Shown here in pieces: positions 60,901 to 61,749 of a stretch of DNA of 64,000 nt; positions within the stretch are counted from its first letter, which is position 1; each line of letters begins with the position of its first letter. The translations under genes and the position numbers were made by a program. The notes beneath the pieces are model-generated. The model was not told the origin of the DNA, did not search any database, and worked only from the letters and a program-made list of their open reading frames with translations. The DNA is taken from positions 16,607,629 to 16,671,628 of the forward strand of contig CAKAKS010000032.1 in NCBI GenBank assembly GCA_916700875.1, read 5' to 3'. The stretch is from Sebastes aleutianus (lineage: Eukaryota; Chordata; Actinopteri; Perciformes; Sebastidae).

Positions 60901-61749
60901 TTGCATTTGTACGTTACCTGAAGGCCACCGTAGTCACACTTGTGAAACTGTGGTAACTTGAGCCACCGTCTGACGTCCATTGCACCTAAAGCCGTGTTAT
61001 TATGGTGAGGATGACCTCTGAGTGAAGCGAACGGCCTTAACACGCTTTTGCACTCGGTGGTTCACGTTACCGGAGTCTTGGAAAGGGAGGAGTGAGCGGA
61101 GGGGTACTAAGTTGGTTGCAATCTGCAACCACACCACTGGATGTTGCCAAATCCTACACACTGTACCTTTAAATGGCGGAACTACAGATTATTTTTTATC
61201 ATTGATTAATTGTTTGGTCTATAAAATGTTGGAAAACTGAATATCTTTTTTGACCTGTTGGGGATCTGACTGGGAACGTTGGCCATTTAAATAAAATCAA
61301 TAAATTGGTGTGTTTGCGTTACTCTTTTCATTGTGAAAAAGGCCATCACAATGTTGTTATTCTTGTTGTTTTGTCTTGTCTTATGATTATTTTTCATATT
61401 GGGGAGGACTTATTATTCACCCGCTTGGCCCACTTCTTTTCTTTTCTAAAAGTCAGGATATCTTGGCCTCTGCTGCTTTGATTTTCTTTTTTTTAAGATG
61501 TCTCTTATGAGTCCCCTAACTTTATGGAAATGCAATACCAAATCGCTGTATTACCTCTTTAATTTTGCCAACAAATGATCACTTTATCACAGCCACACCA
61601 GGACCCATAATAACCAATAACCACTTTCTACTCTCTCTCTTTAGGTCGGGGAGATCACCAAGATCATGAGGGCCTACATTAACATGGTGGTGAAGAAACG
61701 TTGCAGCACCATGTCAGTGACCAGCATAACCAGTTCCTGGGCCAGGTGA
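8160..61749 (+). CDS. myo10: Unconventional myosin-X (class X myosin), complete gene, 43 coding exons
   Basis: Actin-based motor that moves on bundled filaments to filopodial tips, carrying cargo through its tail. The spliced reading frame, rebuilt by following splice sites and phase, is 6291 nt (2096 aa plus stop); human MYO10, from memory, is about 2058 aa. Seen in order: motor with GESGAGKT (157-164), NNNSSRFGK (215-223) and DIFGFE (435-440); three IQ motifs (about 750-813); charged helix and coiled coil (about 815-930); proline-rich acidic linker; split PH1 with PH2 inside; PH3; MyTH4; FERM; C-terminus ITSSWAR. The MyTH4-FERM plus PH tandem is diagnostic of class X. The start is ATG in strong context (A at -3, G at +4) followed by MEAFFTE, matching the MDNFFTE-type start of the family. 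Differences from human (memory comparison): polyproline linker, shorter helix, glycine-rich FERM insert. Fish carry several myo10-like paralogs, so the exact paralog name is uncertain; class membership is not. Confidence 0.96.
8558..9177 (+). repeat. Tandem duplication, unit 1 (about 620 bp)
   Basis: Runs from the CTGTTAACGGAGGGTACACC block to CCAAGCTACTTATCG. The same order of blocks follows at 9187-10462: the ACCCACAGCAACAGCCCTCC block, the GGGTATATGGGTCGGT block, the CTGCCTGCTGATGCTT block and the GGCATCCACGTCCACACAAT block. The copies are visibly near-identical. Confidence 0.9.
9187..10462 (+). repeat. Tandem duplication, unit 2, split by an insertion
   Basis: Second copy of the unit at 8558-9177. 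Its left part is 9187-9424 and its right part about 10068-10462; the middle is foreign DNA (9425-10067). A direct reading of the break suggests AACCAGTG before and AACCAATG after the insertion, consistent with a short target-site duplication. Confidence 0.88.
9425..10067 (-). mobile_element. Retroposon-like insertion in duplicated unit 2 (minus strand)
   Basis: Absent from unit 1, so its edges are defined by comparison. It starts with a T-rich head (a poly(A)-type tail on the minus strand) and contains ATA/CAT-rich text. On the minus strand an open frame runs about 10080 to 9874 with MEKAFIFKAIKRQQLN and KHQWVLERDVNRNKEQ, then a stop. This looks like the 3' end of a 5'-truncated retroelement or processed transcript; the family is not recognised. 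Confidence 0.6.
13016..13440. mobile_element. MITE, 'ATATCGCGATACTCGATA' family, copy 1
   Basis: Contains GGCGATACGATACG near the left end and ATATCGCGATACTCGATA near the right end. The interior includes AAAGTATTGACTGAGTTAATC, which reappears inverted at 30395-30515. Non-coding. Confidence 0.6.
13530..13755 (+). mobile_element. Diverged copy of the hAT-like MITE family
   Basis: Carries AAAGCCCAACATGACGACTTC, CAAATGTCTTTTTTTAGTC, ATATTCAGTTTATGA and a GTTTCAGCTTTAG end, matching the copies at 27224 and 43249. The left end is lost. Confidence 0.55.
14764..15110. repeat. Probable dispersed repeat
   Basis: Runs from the ACACGGCTTTGTTGAATCC block to ACATTATCCCTTACTTGATAA. It has an internal inverted pair (GGTCTGTTATTTC / ATAACAGACCG, and AAGTGGGATAATGTA / TACATTATCCC). 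This looks like a common fish intergenic repeat; no second copy is seen in this window. Confidence 0.4.
15622..15965 (-). mobile_element. hAT-like MITE family, copy in minus orientation
   Basis: Starts AGAGCTGCAACAATTAATCG and ends AATCGTTAGATGCAGCCCT. The inner text (TTTCTGACATTTTATAGACC, GACAAGACATTTGAAGAC) is the reverse complement of the copies at 4631 and 27224. Confidence 0.75.
16279..16561. mobile_element. MITE rich in 'AGTCGATTAGTCGACTAATC'
   Basis: Short terminal GGACTG/CAGCCCT ends and palindromic TTAGTCGATTAGTCGACTAA. The right end carries ATTAGTCAACAAAATCG and TTAGTCGAATAAG. A separate family from the copy at 15622. Non-coding. Confidence 0.55.
17884..18060 (-). mobile_element. 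Dispersed repeat G, partial copy
   Basis: Begins ATAGACTGTATATAAGAAG and GGACGTAGTCACC, then GACAAGAGAGGGTGG. This is the reverse complement of the right end of the copy at 31385-32160 and resembles part of 55175-55735. Confidence 0.6.
19195..19640. repeat. Probable dispersed repeat
   Basis: Contains blocks such as CCATCGATACCAACCATGTC, AAAGTTGCGCTAAATTGTGG and GGGTTCTATGGGTACCCACG. I associate these with a common fish interspersed repeat, but no second copy is present here. Low confidence on limits. Confidence 0.35.
21286..21439. repeat. (TA)n and (GT)n microsatellites
   Basis: A TA run at 21286-21313 and a perfect GT run at 21399-21439, separated by unique sequence. Confidence 0.92.
22017..22120. 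repeat. (ACGC)n tetranucleotide array passing into (AC)n
   Basis: About 15 tandem CACG units, then CA repeats with one GA break. The alternating purine-pyrimidine sequence has Z-DNA potential. It is not a CRISPR, as there are no spacers. Confidence 0.95.
22598..22696 (+). CDS. myo10: myosin-X exon 2 (residues 8-40)
   Basis: Encodes GARVWVREKEQLVPATVNSC and on to TDYGG, the N-terminal SH3-like subdomain of the motor. Acceptor is gatccag, donor GGG|gtaaga. Length 99 nt, phase 0 at both ends. Confidence 0.95.
25118..25205. repeat. Fragment of a 'CGATA'-rich MITE
   Basis: Has TCACGATACTGGAATTTC and AAATATCGATATTC, similar in style to the element at 13016. Too short to place exactly. Confidence 0.35.
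25869..26361. mobile_element. TIR element, family C copy 1
   Basis: The left end GGACCAGTGTGTAACATTTC is inverted at the right as TCTTACACACTGTATCTTTAA. The interior (AGAAATGGAATATTAATTA; ACATAGGGAGCGGGTCCTCT; TACAGTAGCCCAGAACAGAC) is repeated at 60657-61172, and both ends recur in the short form at 53984-54149. Non-autonomous. Confidence 0.8.
26848..26898. repeat. Perfect 18-bp inverted repeat (hairpin)
   Basis: GTAAAACCTTGGATCATG at 26848-26865 is followed, after a 15-nt loop, by its exact reverse complement at 26881-26898. No pairing continues beyond the arms. Confidence 0.95.
27224..27578 (+). mobile_element. hAT-like MITE family, near full-length copy
   Basis: Starts AGGGCTGCAACTAACGATTC and ends GATTAATGGTTGCAGCTCTA. 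Inner text AATGTCAGAAAATGGTGAAA, AAGCCCAAGATGACGTCCTC and GAGGAGTAAAGAAACCAGAA. A second short related piece (GGGCTGCAGG to GTTGCAACCCTA) follows at 27587-27692. Confidence 0.8.
28719..29551. mobile_element. TIR element, family D
   Basis: TTAAAGGTGCTAAATTTC at the left and AGAGCACCTTTAA at the right give TTAA-overlapping inverted ends about 830 bp apart. Contains an 18-G homopolymer at 28829-28846. No transposase is visible. Confidence 0.65.
28829..28846. repeat. G18 homopolymer
   Basis: Eighteen consecutive G residues inside the family D element. Likely length-variable, and a likely site of sequencing error. Confidence 0.9.
30395..30515 (-). mobile_element. Fragment of the 13016-type MITE, inverted
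   Basis: ATATTGCGATATTAAG at the left and GATTAACTCAGTCAACACTTT at the right are the reverse complement of the right half of 13016-13440. Confidence 0.6.
31385..32160 (+). mobile_element. Dispersed repeat G, plus-orientation copy
   Basis: Blocks GAGCAGTGGGCAACCTCCGG, CAGCAGGGGGTGACTCCTCT, TTATGGTCCCATTTAGAGTC, CACAGTGTGTTTTCAGTTCA and TATATACAGTCTATGG. Most of these recur inverted at 55175-55735. It is interrupted by the tail-type insertion at 31578-31688. Confidence 0.72.
31578..31688 (+). repeat. (CTTAT)n/(CTTGT)n tail of a short retroposon insertion
   Basis: TGCAGTGGGACTAATAAAGG is followed by CTTAT units and then, from about 31637, CTTGT units. It splits repeat G, whose uninterrupted form is seen at 55175-55735. 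An AATAAAGG block followed by a simple repeat is typical of LINE or SINE 3' tails; the parent family is inferred. Confidence 0.65.
32650..32960 (+). repeat. Purine-rich stretch
   Basis: About 300 nt strongly biased to A and G (GAGAGA, GGGAAGG and similar). The minus-strand ORF of 141 codons here is low-complexity Ser/Leu/Pro/Phe, an artefact of this bias. Confidence 0.7.
34790..34862 (+). mobile_element. Family B fragment
   Basis: AAATGGATAGTTCAATATATTG, GATCGATACCACTCTCATGT and AGTAAATATGAAG match the left part of fold-back family B elements. Confidence 0.5.
34863..34985. mobile_element. Short MITE-like fragment
   Basis: Starts GGGCTGCACAATTAATC and carries AAATCGCAGGATGAGAAGG. It resembles a common fish repeat and abuts the family B fragment. 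Confidence 0.4.
35432..36192. mobile_element. TIR element, family F (ACAGTAAA-rich)
   Basis: Left end CACTGTTAAGAATTTCCC with repeated TTACTGTAAAATTA-type motifs; right end TGTAAATTAACAGCAATTG and TTTACAGTG. Ends are inverted in style and no ORF is present. Confidence 0.5.
36470..36628 (+). CDS. myo10: myosin-X exon 3 (residues 41-93)
   Basis: Encodes VLYLQTAEVTREQVYAMDQS to NLYQRYQKDNIY, including the GVEDMSALAELHE block at the start of the motor core. Acceptor ctccag, donor TAT|gtaagt. 159 nt, phase 0. Confidence 0.96.
36893..37670. mobile_element. TIR element, family E, in intron 3
   Basis: AAAGGGCGGGTCCGTC at the left is mirrored by GGACCCGCCCTTT at the right. Inside is a second inverted pair (CTGGTGGCTTTGAAGAG / CTTCAAAGCCGCCAG). 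No transposase. Confidence 0.72.
38784..38971 (+). CDS. myo10: myosin-X exon 4 (residues 94-155, plus 2 nt)
   Basis: Encodes TNIGSILAAVNPYKQIPNMY to ECYRCIWKRHDSQCVLI. Contains the purine-binding loop region (NPYK) and GELPPHIYAVANE. Donor ATCAG|gtgagt, phase 2; the split codon joins as Ser directly before the P-loop. Confidence 0.96.
39207..39300 (+). mobile_element. Family B fragment in intron 4
   Basis: GAGAGGATCGATACCAATCT, AAATATGAAGCTTCAGCC and AGTTAGCTTAGCTTAGCAT match the family B element at 1662-2250. Confidence 0.6.
39869..39954 (+). repeat. (TG)43 tract immediately upstream of exon 5
   Basis: Uninterrupted TG dinucleotide run of 86 nt ending 16 nt before the exon 5 acceptor (CGTGCGTGTACTCCAG). 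It occupies the position where a polypyrimidine tract and branch point are expected. Confidence 0.97.
39971..40105 (+). CDS. myo10: myosin-X exon 5, ATP-binding P-loop (residues 156-200)
   Basis: Carries GESGAGKTESTKLLLQFLS: the Walker A nucleotide-binding loop (157-164), then loop 1 (SEKSTRVEQ). Acceptor tactccag, donor AGCAG|gtatga. 135 nt, phase 2 to phase 2, so skipping it would keep frame but delete the ATP site. Confidence 0.96.
40225..40510 (-). mobile_element. LINE 3'-end fragment (L2/Rex-like), minus strand
   Basis: AGAATCAGAAATACTTTATTG followed by ATCCTTGATCATTGGGGG and GAAATTGGGT is the inverted form of the GATCAATAAAGTATTTCTGA tail common in fish non-LTR elements. It is followed by A-rich degenerate repeats (AAATATGTAAAAA). 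No RT sequence remains. Confidence 0.6.
40601..40920 (+). mobile_element. hAT-like MITE family, copy in intron 5
   Basis: Starts AAGGGCTGCAACTAACGATT. The inner text is diverged and it ends ACATTTTTGCAGCTGTAA. Same family as the copy at 27224. Confidence 0.7.
41385..41509 (+). CDS. myo10: myosin-X exon 6, switch I (residues 201-242)
   Basis: Encodes SPIMEAFGNAKTVYNNNSSR followed by FGKFIQLHF. NNNSSRFGK (215-223) is switch I, which closes over the ATP phosphates. Donor GACT|gtatcc, phase 1. Confidence 0.95.
41659..41672 (+). CDS. myo10: myosin-X exon 7, 14-nt microexon (residues 243-247)
   Basis: The T from exon 6 plus these 14 nt gives YLLEK, the conserved link in the family text DYLLEKNRVVRQNPGERN. 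Acceptor ctttcag, donor AAAAG|gtaacc. Without it the frame would be lost, so it is constitutive in the motor. Confidence 0.93.
41792..41876 (+). CDS. myo10: myosin-X exon 8 (residues 248-275)
   Basis: Encodes NRVVRQNPGERNYHIFYALL and AGASKEHK, the conserved segment after switch I. Acceptor gctgtag, donor AAAA|gtaagg, phase 1. Confidence 0.96.
42045..42151 (+). CDS. myo10: myosin-X exon 9 (residues 276-311)
   Basis: Encodes NLYFLEEPVESFHYLNQSGC and on to DKELYISVM, upper 50-kDa subdomain (FHYLNQSG is the family block). Acceptor atcag, donor ATG|gtcagt, phase 0. Confidence 0.95.
42574..43248. mobile_element. TIR element, family A copy 2, with perfect internal hairpin
   Basis: TTAAAGGGACTATTTGTAA at the left and TTACAAACAGTCCCTTTAA at the right. 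The interior matches 1006-1645 (ACAGCGACACCTGTGGCC; TCTCCATGAATCA; CATTCACTAGATATTCTCAG). A 27-bp perfect inverted repeat (42852-42878 with 42915-42941) lies inside. It is directly followed by a hAT-like MITE fragment. Confidence 0.82.
43249..43538 (+). mobile_element. hAT-like MITE, left-truncated, abutting family A copy 2
   Basis: Starts at ATCGATTAGTTGTTTGGTCT and ends CGATTAATCGTTGCAGCTTT. The first part of the family consensus is missing exactly at the family A boundary, suggesting that element inserted into or next to it. Confidence 0.72.
43905..44034 (+). CDS. myo10: myosin-X exon 10 (residues 312-354)
   Basis: Encodes EALKVLEFSEEEIRDMFKLL, then SGVLQLGNIEFMTAGGAQ (family block ILHLGNIEF). 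Acceptor cgtgtag, donor CAAG|gtcagt, phase 1. Confidence 0.95.
44111..44229 (+). CDS. myo10: myosin-X exon 11 (residues 355-394)
   Basis: Encodes VATNASELLGLDAFQLSEVL and TQRSIILRGEEICSPLTIEQ, upper 50-kDa. Donor CAG|gtcagc, phase 0, followed by a short 96-nt intron. Confidence 0.95.
44326..44472 (+). CDS. myo10: myosin-X exon 12, switch II (residues 395-443)
   Basis: Encodes AVDSRDSVAMALYSQCFSWI to SIGILDIFGFENFE. DIFGFE (435-440) is switch II, which senses the gamma-phosphate and drives the power stroke. Donor GAG|gtaaga, then a 90-nt intron. Confidence 0.97.
44563..44663 (+). CDS. myo10: myosin-X exon 13, relay helix (residues 444-476)
   Basis: Encodes VNRFEQFNINYANEKLQEYF and NKHIFSLEQLEYN, the relay helix that passes switch II movement to the lever. 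Donor AACAG|gtgcac, phase 2. Confidence 0.96.
45000..45700. repeat. Decayed repeat region in intron 13
   Basis: TTTAATCAGGATGTCACATTG with GAGATCTCTTTTACAAGTGA and an ATAATAATAA stretch (about 45010-45110), then a TAATAACTTTATTTATCCG block near 45410. These look like 3' parts of non-LTR elements; boundaries are unclear. Confidence 0.35.
45806..45872 (+). CDS. myo10: myosin-X exon 14 (residues 477-499)
   Basis: Encodes EGVQWDAIDWMDNAECLDLI and EK after the split Arg. Family block W-DIDWIDN-ECLDLIEK. Donor AAG|gtagga, phase 0. Confidence 0.95.
46628..46720 (+). CDS. myo10: myosin-X exon 15 (residues 500-530)
   Basis: Encodes KLGLLALVNEESRFPKGTDF and TLLEKLHSRHS, lower part of the 50-kDa cleft. 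Donor TCT|gtgggt is weak, but frame and homology on both sides support it. Confidence 0.94.
46818..46886 (+). CDS. myo10: myosin-X exon 16 (residues 531-553)
   Basis: Encodes TNPYYVKPRLADHQFGIKHY and AGE. Acceptor tctgcag, donor GAG|gtgagt, phase 0, 101-nt intron after it. Confidence 0.95.
46988..47070 (+). CDS. myo10: myosin-X exon 17, followed by a GC-AG intron (residues 554-580)
   Basis: Encodes VLYDVRGILEKNRDTFRDDI and LNMLKDS. The protein requires the exon to end at CAG 47070, where the intron reads CAG|gcagga. No GT is available nearby in the right phase, so this is a GC donor. Phase 2; next exon supplies the A of Arg. Confidence 0.9.
47526..47628 (+). CDS. myo10: myosin-X exon 18, loop 2 region (residues 581-615)
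   Basis: Encodes LDFIYDLFEKVGSRNNEEKM and GTARRKPTVSSQFR. The basic ARRKPT stretch is the actin-binding loop 2, and TVSSQF begins the lower 50-kDa actin interface. Donor AGG|gtgagt, phase 0. Confidence 0.95.
48006..48293 (+). mobile_element. tRNA-derived SINE in intron 18
   Basis: GGGGCGGCTGTGGCTCAGAG at the head contains a pol III A box (TGGCTCAGAGG). The B box GGTTCGATTCC follows about 40 nt later. The body includes GTCCTTGAGCAAGACACTTA and AAAGCGCTTTGAGAGGTCGG, and the tail is a short CCATTTACCATTTTACC repeat. This is the head-body-tail plan of a tRNA-SINE. Short CCATAG-like text on both sides may be the target-site duplication. Confidence 0.88.
48698..48778 (+). CDS. myo10: myosin-X exon 19 (residues 616-642)
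   Basis: Encodes DSLHALMALLSVSNPFFIRC and IKPNMKK. FFIRCIKPN is the near-universal myosin block leading to the SH helices. Donor AAG|gtcagt, phase 0. Confidence 0.97.
48893..49017 (+). CDS. myo10: myosin-X exon 20, SH1/SH2 helices (residues 643-683)
   Basis: Encodes NPSVFDPEVVLNQLRYSGML then ETVKIRRAGFPVRRTFKDF. RYSGMLETVKIRRAGFPVR is the conserved SH-helix and converter entry. Donor AATCG|gtaagt, phase 2. Confidence 0.97.
49154..49286 (+). CDS. myo10: myosin-X exon 21, converter with Ser/Ala run (residues 684-728)
   Basis: Encodes RYKIIQKEK, a run of four Ser and five Ala, then GDDKKRTTDLLTKYD and VWQLGKTK. The Ser/Ala run comes from a (TCA)n(GCA)n trinucleotide repeat (about 49180-49207). 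It replaces a non-repetitive converter loop in the human protein (memory). Donor AAG|gtgaga. Confidence 0.95.
49409..49515 (+). CDS. myo10: myosin-X exon 22, lever arm and IQ1 (residues 729-763)
   Basis: Encodes VFMKEALEQRLEKDRDEVRR and QAAMIIRAHLLTFSA. The first IQ motif uses IIRAH in place of IQ, as in mammalian myosin-X. It binds calmodulin or a light chain. Donor GCCAA|gtaaga, phase 2. Confidence 0.95.
49609..49939 (+). CDS. myo10: myosin-X exon 23, IQ2, IQ3 and charged helix (residues 764-874)
   Basis: IQ2 is VVTLQKHLRRHIQRRRY (774-790) and IQ3 is AAQVLQRHRRGQVARTRV (796-813). A Glu/Lys-rich helix follows (about 815-845), which is the start of the single alpha-helix extension. It is cut by Gly-rich TAGEGEQEGVNEG, then a KSSEA repeat and SSDDSSTP. 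Donor CCA|gtatgt; the intron is only 124 nt, and reading through it would stop at 50015-50017. Confidence 0.94.
50064..50909 (+). CDS. myo10: myosin-X exon 24, coiled coil and proline-rich acidic linker (residues 875-1156)
   Basis: Largest exon (846 nt). It begins with the anti-parallel coiled coil EEILQLEREIERLQKKRE and the block ELIDLLNFSGVD (about 878-940). EEEVDEGFHAEEE is shared with the family. It then carries polyproline runs (LPPPPP, PPPPPPLP, PPPPPLPPP, PPPPPP; about 987-1067), followed by an acidic Ser/Thr-rich PEST-like part (EPIYSMPADTESDYDQEEED). Donor TCT|gtgagg, phase 0. The 202-codon antisense frame across it is a shadow. Confidence 0.94.
51100..51223 (+). CDS. myo10: myosin-X exon 25, PH1 start (residues 1157-1197)
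   Basis: Acidic YADSDDEHDGMMDTDEEVHN, then PPYFHGYLYMK. YFH-YLYMKxG is the first strand of PH1. Donor AAGG|gtgggt, phase 1. Confidence 0.94.
51333..51471 (+). CDS. myo10: myosin-X exon 26, PH1 N-half to PH2 start (residues 1198-1243)
   Basis: Encodes AGLMIPWRRRWCVLKDETFM and WFRSKQESLKSGWLYKKGGG. PH2 begins at GWLYKKGGG, inserted into PH1 as in all myosin-X proteins. The donor CGGAG|gttgtt is weak, but frame and family text (LSRRNWK) fix it. Phase 2. Confidence 0.92.
51472..52553 (+). other. myo10: Intron 26 (1.08 kb)
   Basis: AT-rich, with A-rich stretches (about 51895-51925, 52085-52275). No exon or clear repeat identified. Confidence 0.7.
52554..52658 (+). CDS. myo10: myosin-X exon 27, PH2 (residues 1244-1278)
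   Basis: Encodes NWKMRWFVLRDNKLMYYEND and SEEKLKGTIDIRAA. With KKGG in exon 26, the basic NWKxRWFVL strand forms the PI(3,4,5)P3 pocket of PH2. Donor CCAA|gtaaac, phase 2. Confidence 0.96.
52746..52841 (+). CDS. myo10: myosin-X exon 28, PH2 (residues 1279-1310)
   Basis: Encodes EIVNNHEKENALNLVTDERT and YQVFAESPEDA. Family block F-L-AESPEDASQW. Donor GCGAG|gtgagg, phase 2. Confidence 0.95.
52936..53029 (+). CDS. myo10: myosin-X exon 29, end of PH2 (residues 1311-1342)
   Basis: Encodes SGWFNVLSKVRVCTPEQLLE and MSHEQANPKNAV. The Trp is the invariant residue of the PH C-terminal helix. Donor GTG|gtcagt, phase 0. Confidence 0.95.
53267..53322 (+). CDS. myo10: myosin-X exon 30 (residues 1343-1360)
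   Basis: Encodes GTLDVGLIDSVCASDNPD, the return into the C-terminal half of PH1. Only 56 nt; acceptor ccttcag, donor ATCG|gtaagt, phase 2. Confidence 0.95.
53626..53768 (+). CDS. myo10: myosin-X exon 31, PH1 C-half (residues 1361-1408)
   Basis: Encodes RPNSFVIITANRVIHCNSDT then PEEMHHWISLLQKPKGD to EFLVR. The MHHWI helix closes split PH1. Donor AGGG|gtgagg, phase 1. Confidence 0.96.
53984..54149. mobile_element. TIR element, family C, short fold-back copy
   Basis: TTAAAGGTACAGTGTGTAG at the left and TTACACACTGTTCCTTTAA at the right. At 166 bp it keeps only the termini of the longer copies at 25869 and 60657, in inverted internal arrangement (AATCACC-type block reversed). An internal deletion derivative. 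Confidence 0.75.
54323..54517 (+). CDS. myo10: myosin-X exon 32, PH3 (residues 1409-1473)
   Basis: Encodes GWLQKEMKTNAKSTSLKLKK then RWIVLTHNSLDYYKSSERN to ERVHRET. Classic first half of a PH fold (GWL to KKRW-VLT). Donor ACAG|gtgggg, phase 1. Confidence 0.96.
54663..54820 (+). CDS. myo10: myosin-X exon 33, PH3 end (residues 1474-1526)
   Basis: Encodes GYWNVIVYGRKHSYRLYTKL then NEAMRWTAAIQGVIDSK to LIRDIK. The RWTAAIQ helix ends PH3. Donor AAG|gtaaaa, phase 0. Confidence 0.96.
54913..55033 (+). CDS. myo10: myosin-X exon 34, MyTH4 entry (residues 1527-1566)
   Basis: Encodes ENSVNPDIVEQMYRRNPILR and HPLHSPLLPLPYGEVTS. The SPLLPLPYG block marks the start of MyTH4, the part that binds microtubules in this class. 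Donor AGCC|gtaagt, phase 1. Confidence 0.96.
55175..55735 (-). mobile_element. Dispersed repeat G, minus-orientation copy in intron 34
   Basis: Reverse complement of the blocks in 31385-32160 (GTGACACGAGAGGGTGGAGC, TCACAGTGTGTTTTC inverted, GACTCTAAATGGGACCATAA, CCCCCTGCTGGCT, GTTGCCCACTG). It lacks the CTTAT/CTTGT insertion, which shows that the insertion is secondary. Confidence 0.75.
55817..55965 (+). CDS. myo10: myosin-X exon 35, MyTH4 (residues 1567-1616)
   Basis: Encodes LQRQQGYASLQDEAVRVFNS then LADTVPIIQGILQTCQDL and RPLRDE. GYxxLQDEAIxIF and PIIQGILQ are MyTH4 hallmarks. Donor GAG|gtacct, phase 0. Confidence 0.96.
56912..57060 (+). CDS. myo10: myosin-X exon 36, MyTH4 (residues 1617-1665)
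   Basis: Encodes VYCQVIKQTNHVPQPNSPAN then LLTCMSCTFLPSRVILRYL. YCQLIKQT and the CMSCTFLPS block are MyTH4 signatures. The donor AAGAG|gtgtgt lies at the start of a GT run. Phase 2. Confidence 0.95.
57156..57363 (+). CDS. myo10: myosin-X exon 37, MyTH4 end and FERM F1 start (residues 1666-1735)
   Basis: Encodes VRERYPGTDIERYASFIWES then REFVPSQEEIAALLVRQEM and STTVYCHGGGSCKISINSHT. VYCHGGGSCKI-INSHTTAGE is the ubiquitin-like F1 lobe of the FERM domain. Donor GAG|gtgcac, phase 0. Confidence 0.96.
57478..57614 (+). CDS. myo10: myosin-X exon 38, FERM F1 (residues 1736-1780)
   Basis: Encodes VVEKLIRGLAMEESKNLFSL then ALESRVIVADVLAKFE. Donor GAAAG|gtatgt, phase 2. Confidence 0.96.
57740..57863 (+). 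CDS. myo10: myosin-X exon 39, FERM F1/F2 (residues 1781-1822)
   Basis: Encodes LAGSEEEEEEGEWKLYFKLY and CFLDVESMPKEGVEFAFMFE. The six-Glu run lies where the human protein has a different short linker. KLYFKLYCFLD and EFAFMFEQ are F2 entry blocks. Donor CAG|gtgagc, phase 0. Confidence 0.95.
58447..58797 (+). CDS. myo10: myosin-X exon 40, FERM F2 with Gly-rich insert (residues 1823-1939)
   Basis: Encodes AHESLISGHFPASEETLQHL and GALRLQYLHGD, then a Gly/Ala-rich stretch (about 1882-1912, with motifs GAGGGAGGAGAGAG and GGPGGPGVG), then EKRRTPSFLDGTLRRSFKTG. The flanks match the FERM F2 lobe of myosin-X; the glycine stretch does not. Donor AAG|gtcagt, phase 0. Confidence 0.94.
59080..59470 (-). 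pseudogene. LINE (L1/Tx1-like) 3' ORF2 relic in intron 40
   Basis: The minus strand reads NICTFCNSDVETIEHLFSL followed by a diverged stretch and then IILAKYLIYRC. CTFC...ETIEHLF is the zinc-finger-like C-terminal region (zf-RVT type) after the reverse transcriptase of fish LINEs. Frames are broken by stops and shifts; only the last about 110 codons remain. Confidence 0.68.
59471..60123 (+). other. myo10: Remainder of intron 40
   Basis: AT-rich sequence with no recognised exon or repeat, ending in gttgcag before exon 41. Confidence 0.6.
60124..60300 (+). CDS. myo10: myosin-X exon 41, FERM F2/F3 (residues 1940-1998)
   Basis: Encodes VEEEQMLEMWVKEETSATRT then GMPQHQAMLKYMSISKEWPG and STLFDVE. 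YM-I-KEWPGYGSTLFDVE starts the PH-like F3 lobe. Donor GAG|gtgaga, phase 0. Confidence 0.97.
60401..60592 (+). CDS. myo10: myosin-X exon 42, FERM F3 (residues 1999-2062)
   Basis: Encodes CKEGGFPHDLWLSVSAENVS then VYKRGDPKPLETFQYEHITF and YKVIVDEREMFFETPL. F3 is the lobe that holds integrin-type NPxY tails in this family. Donor CTG|gtgaga, phase 0. Confidence 0.97.
60657..61172. mobile_element. TIR element, family C copy 3, in intron 42
   Basis: AGGGACAGTGTGTAACATTT at the left and CTACACACTGTACCTTTAA at the right. It shares CATAGGGAGCGGGTCCTCT and TACAGTAGCCCAGAACAGAC with 25869-26361. A short hAT-like MITE scrap (ATTGTTTGGTCTATAAAATG) follows at about 61195-61245. Confidence 0.78.
61645..61749 (+). 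CDS. myo10: myosin-X exon 43, C-terminus (residues 2063-2096, stop)
   Basis: Encodes VGEITKIMRAYINMVVKKRC and STMSVTSITSSWAR, then TGA at 61747-61749. KxMRAYINMVVKKR is the last FERM helix; the Ser/Thr tail is of the length usual for the family. Confidence 0.96.
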   Translation, partial: VGEITKIMRAYINMVVKKRCSTMSVTSITSSWAR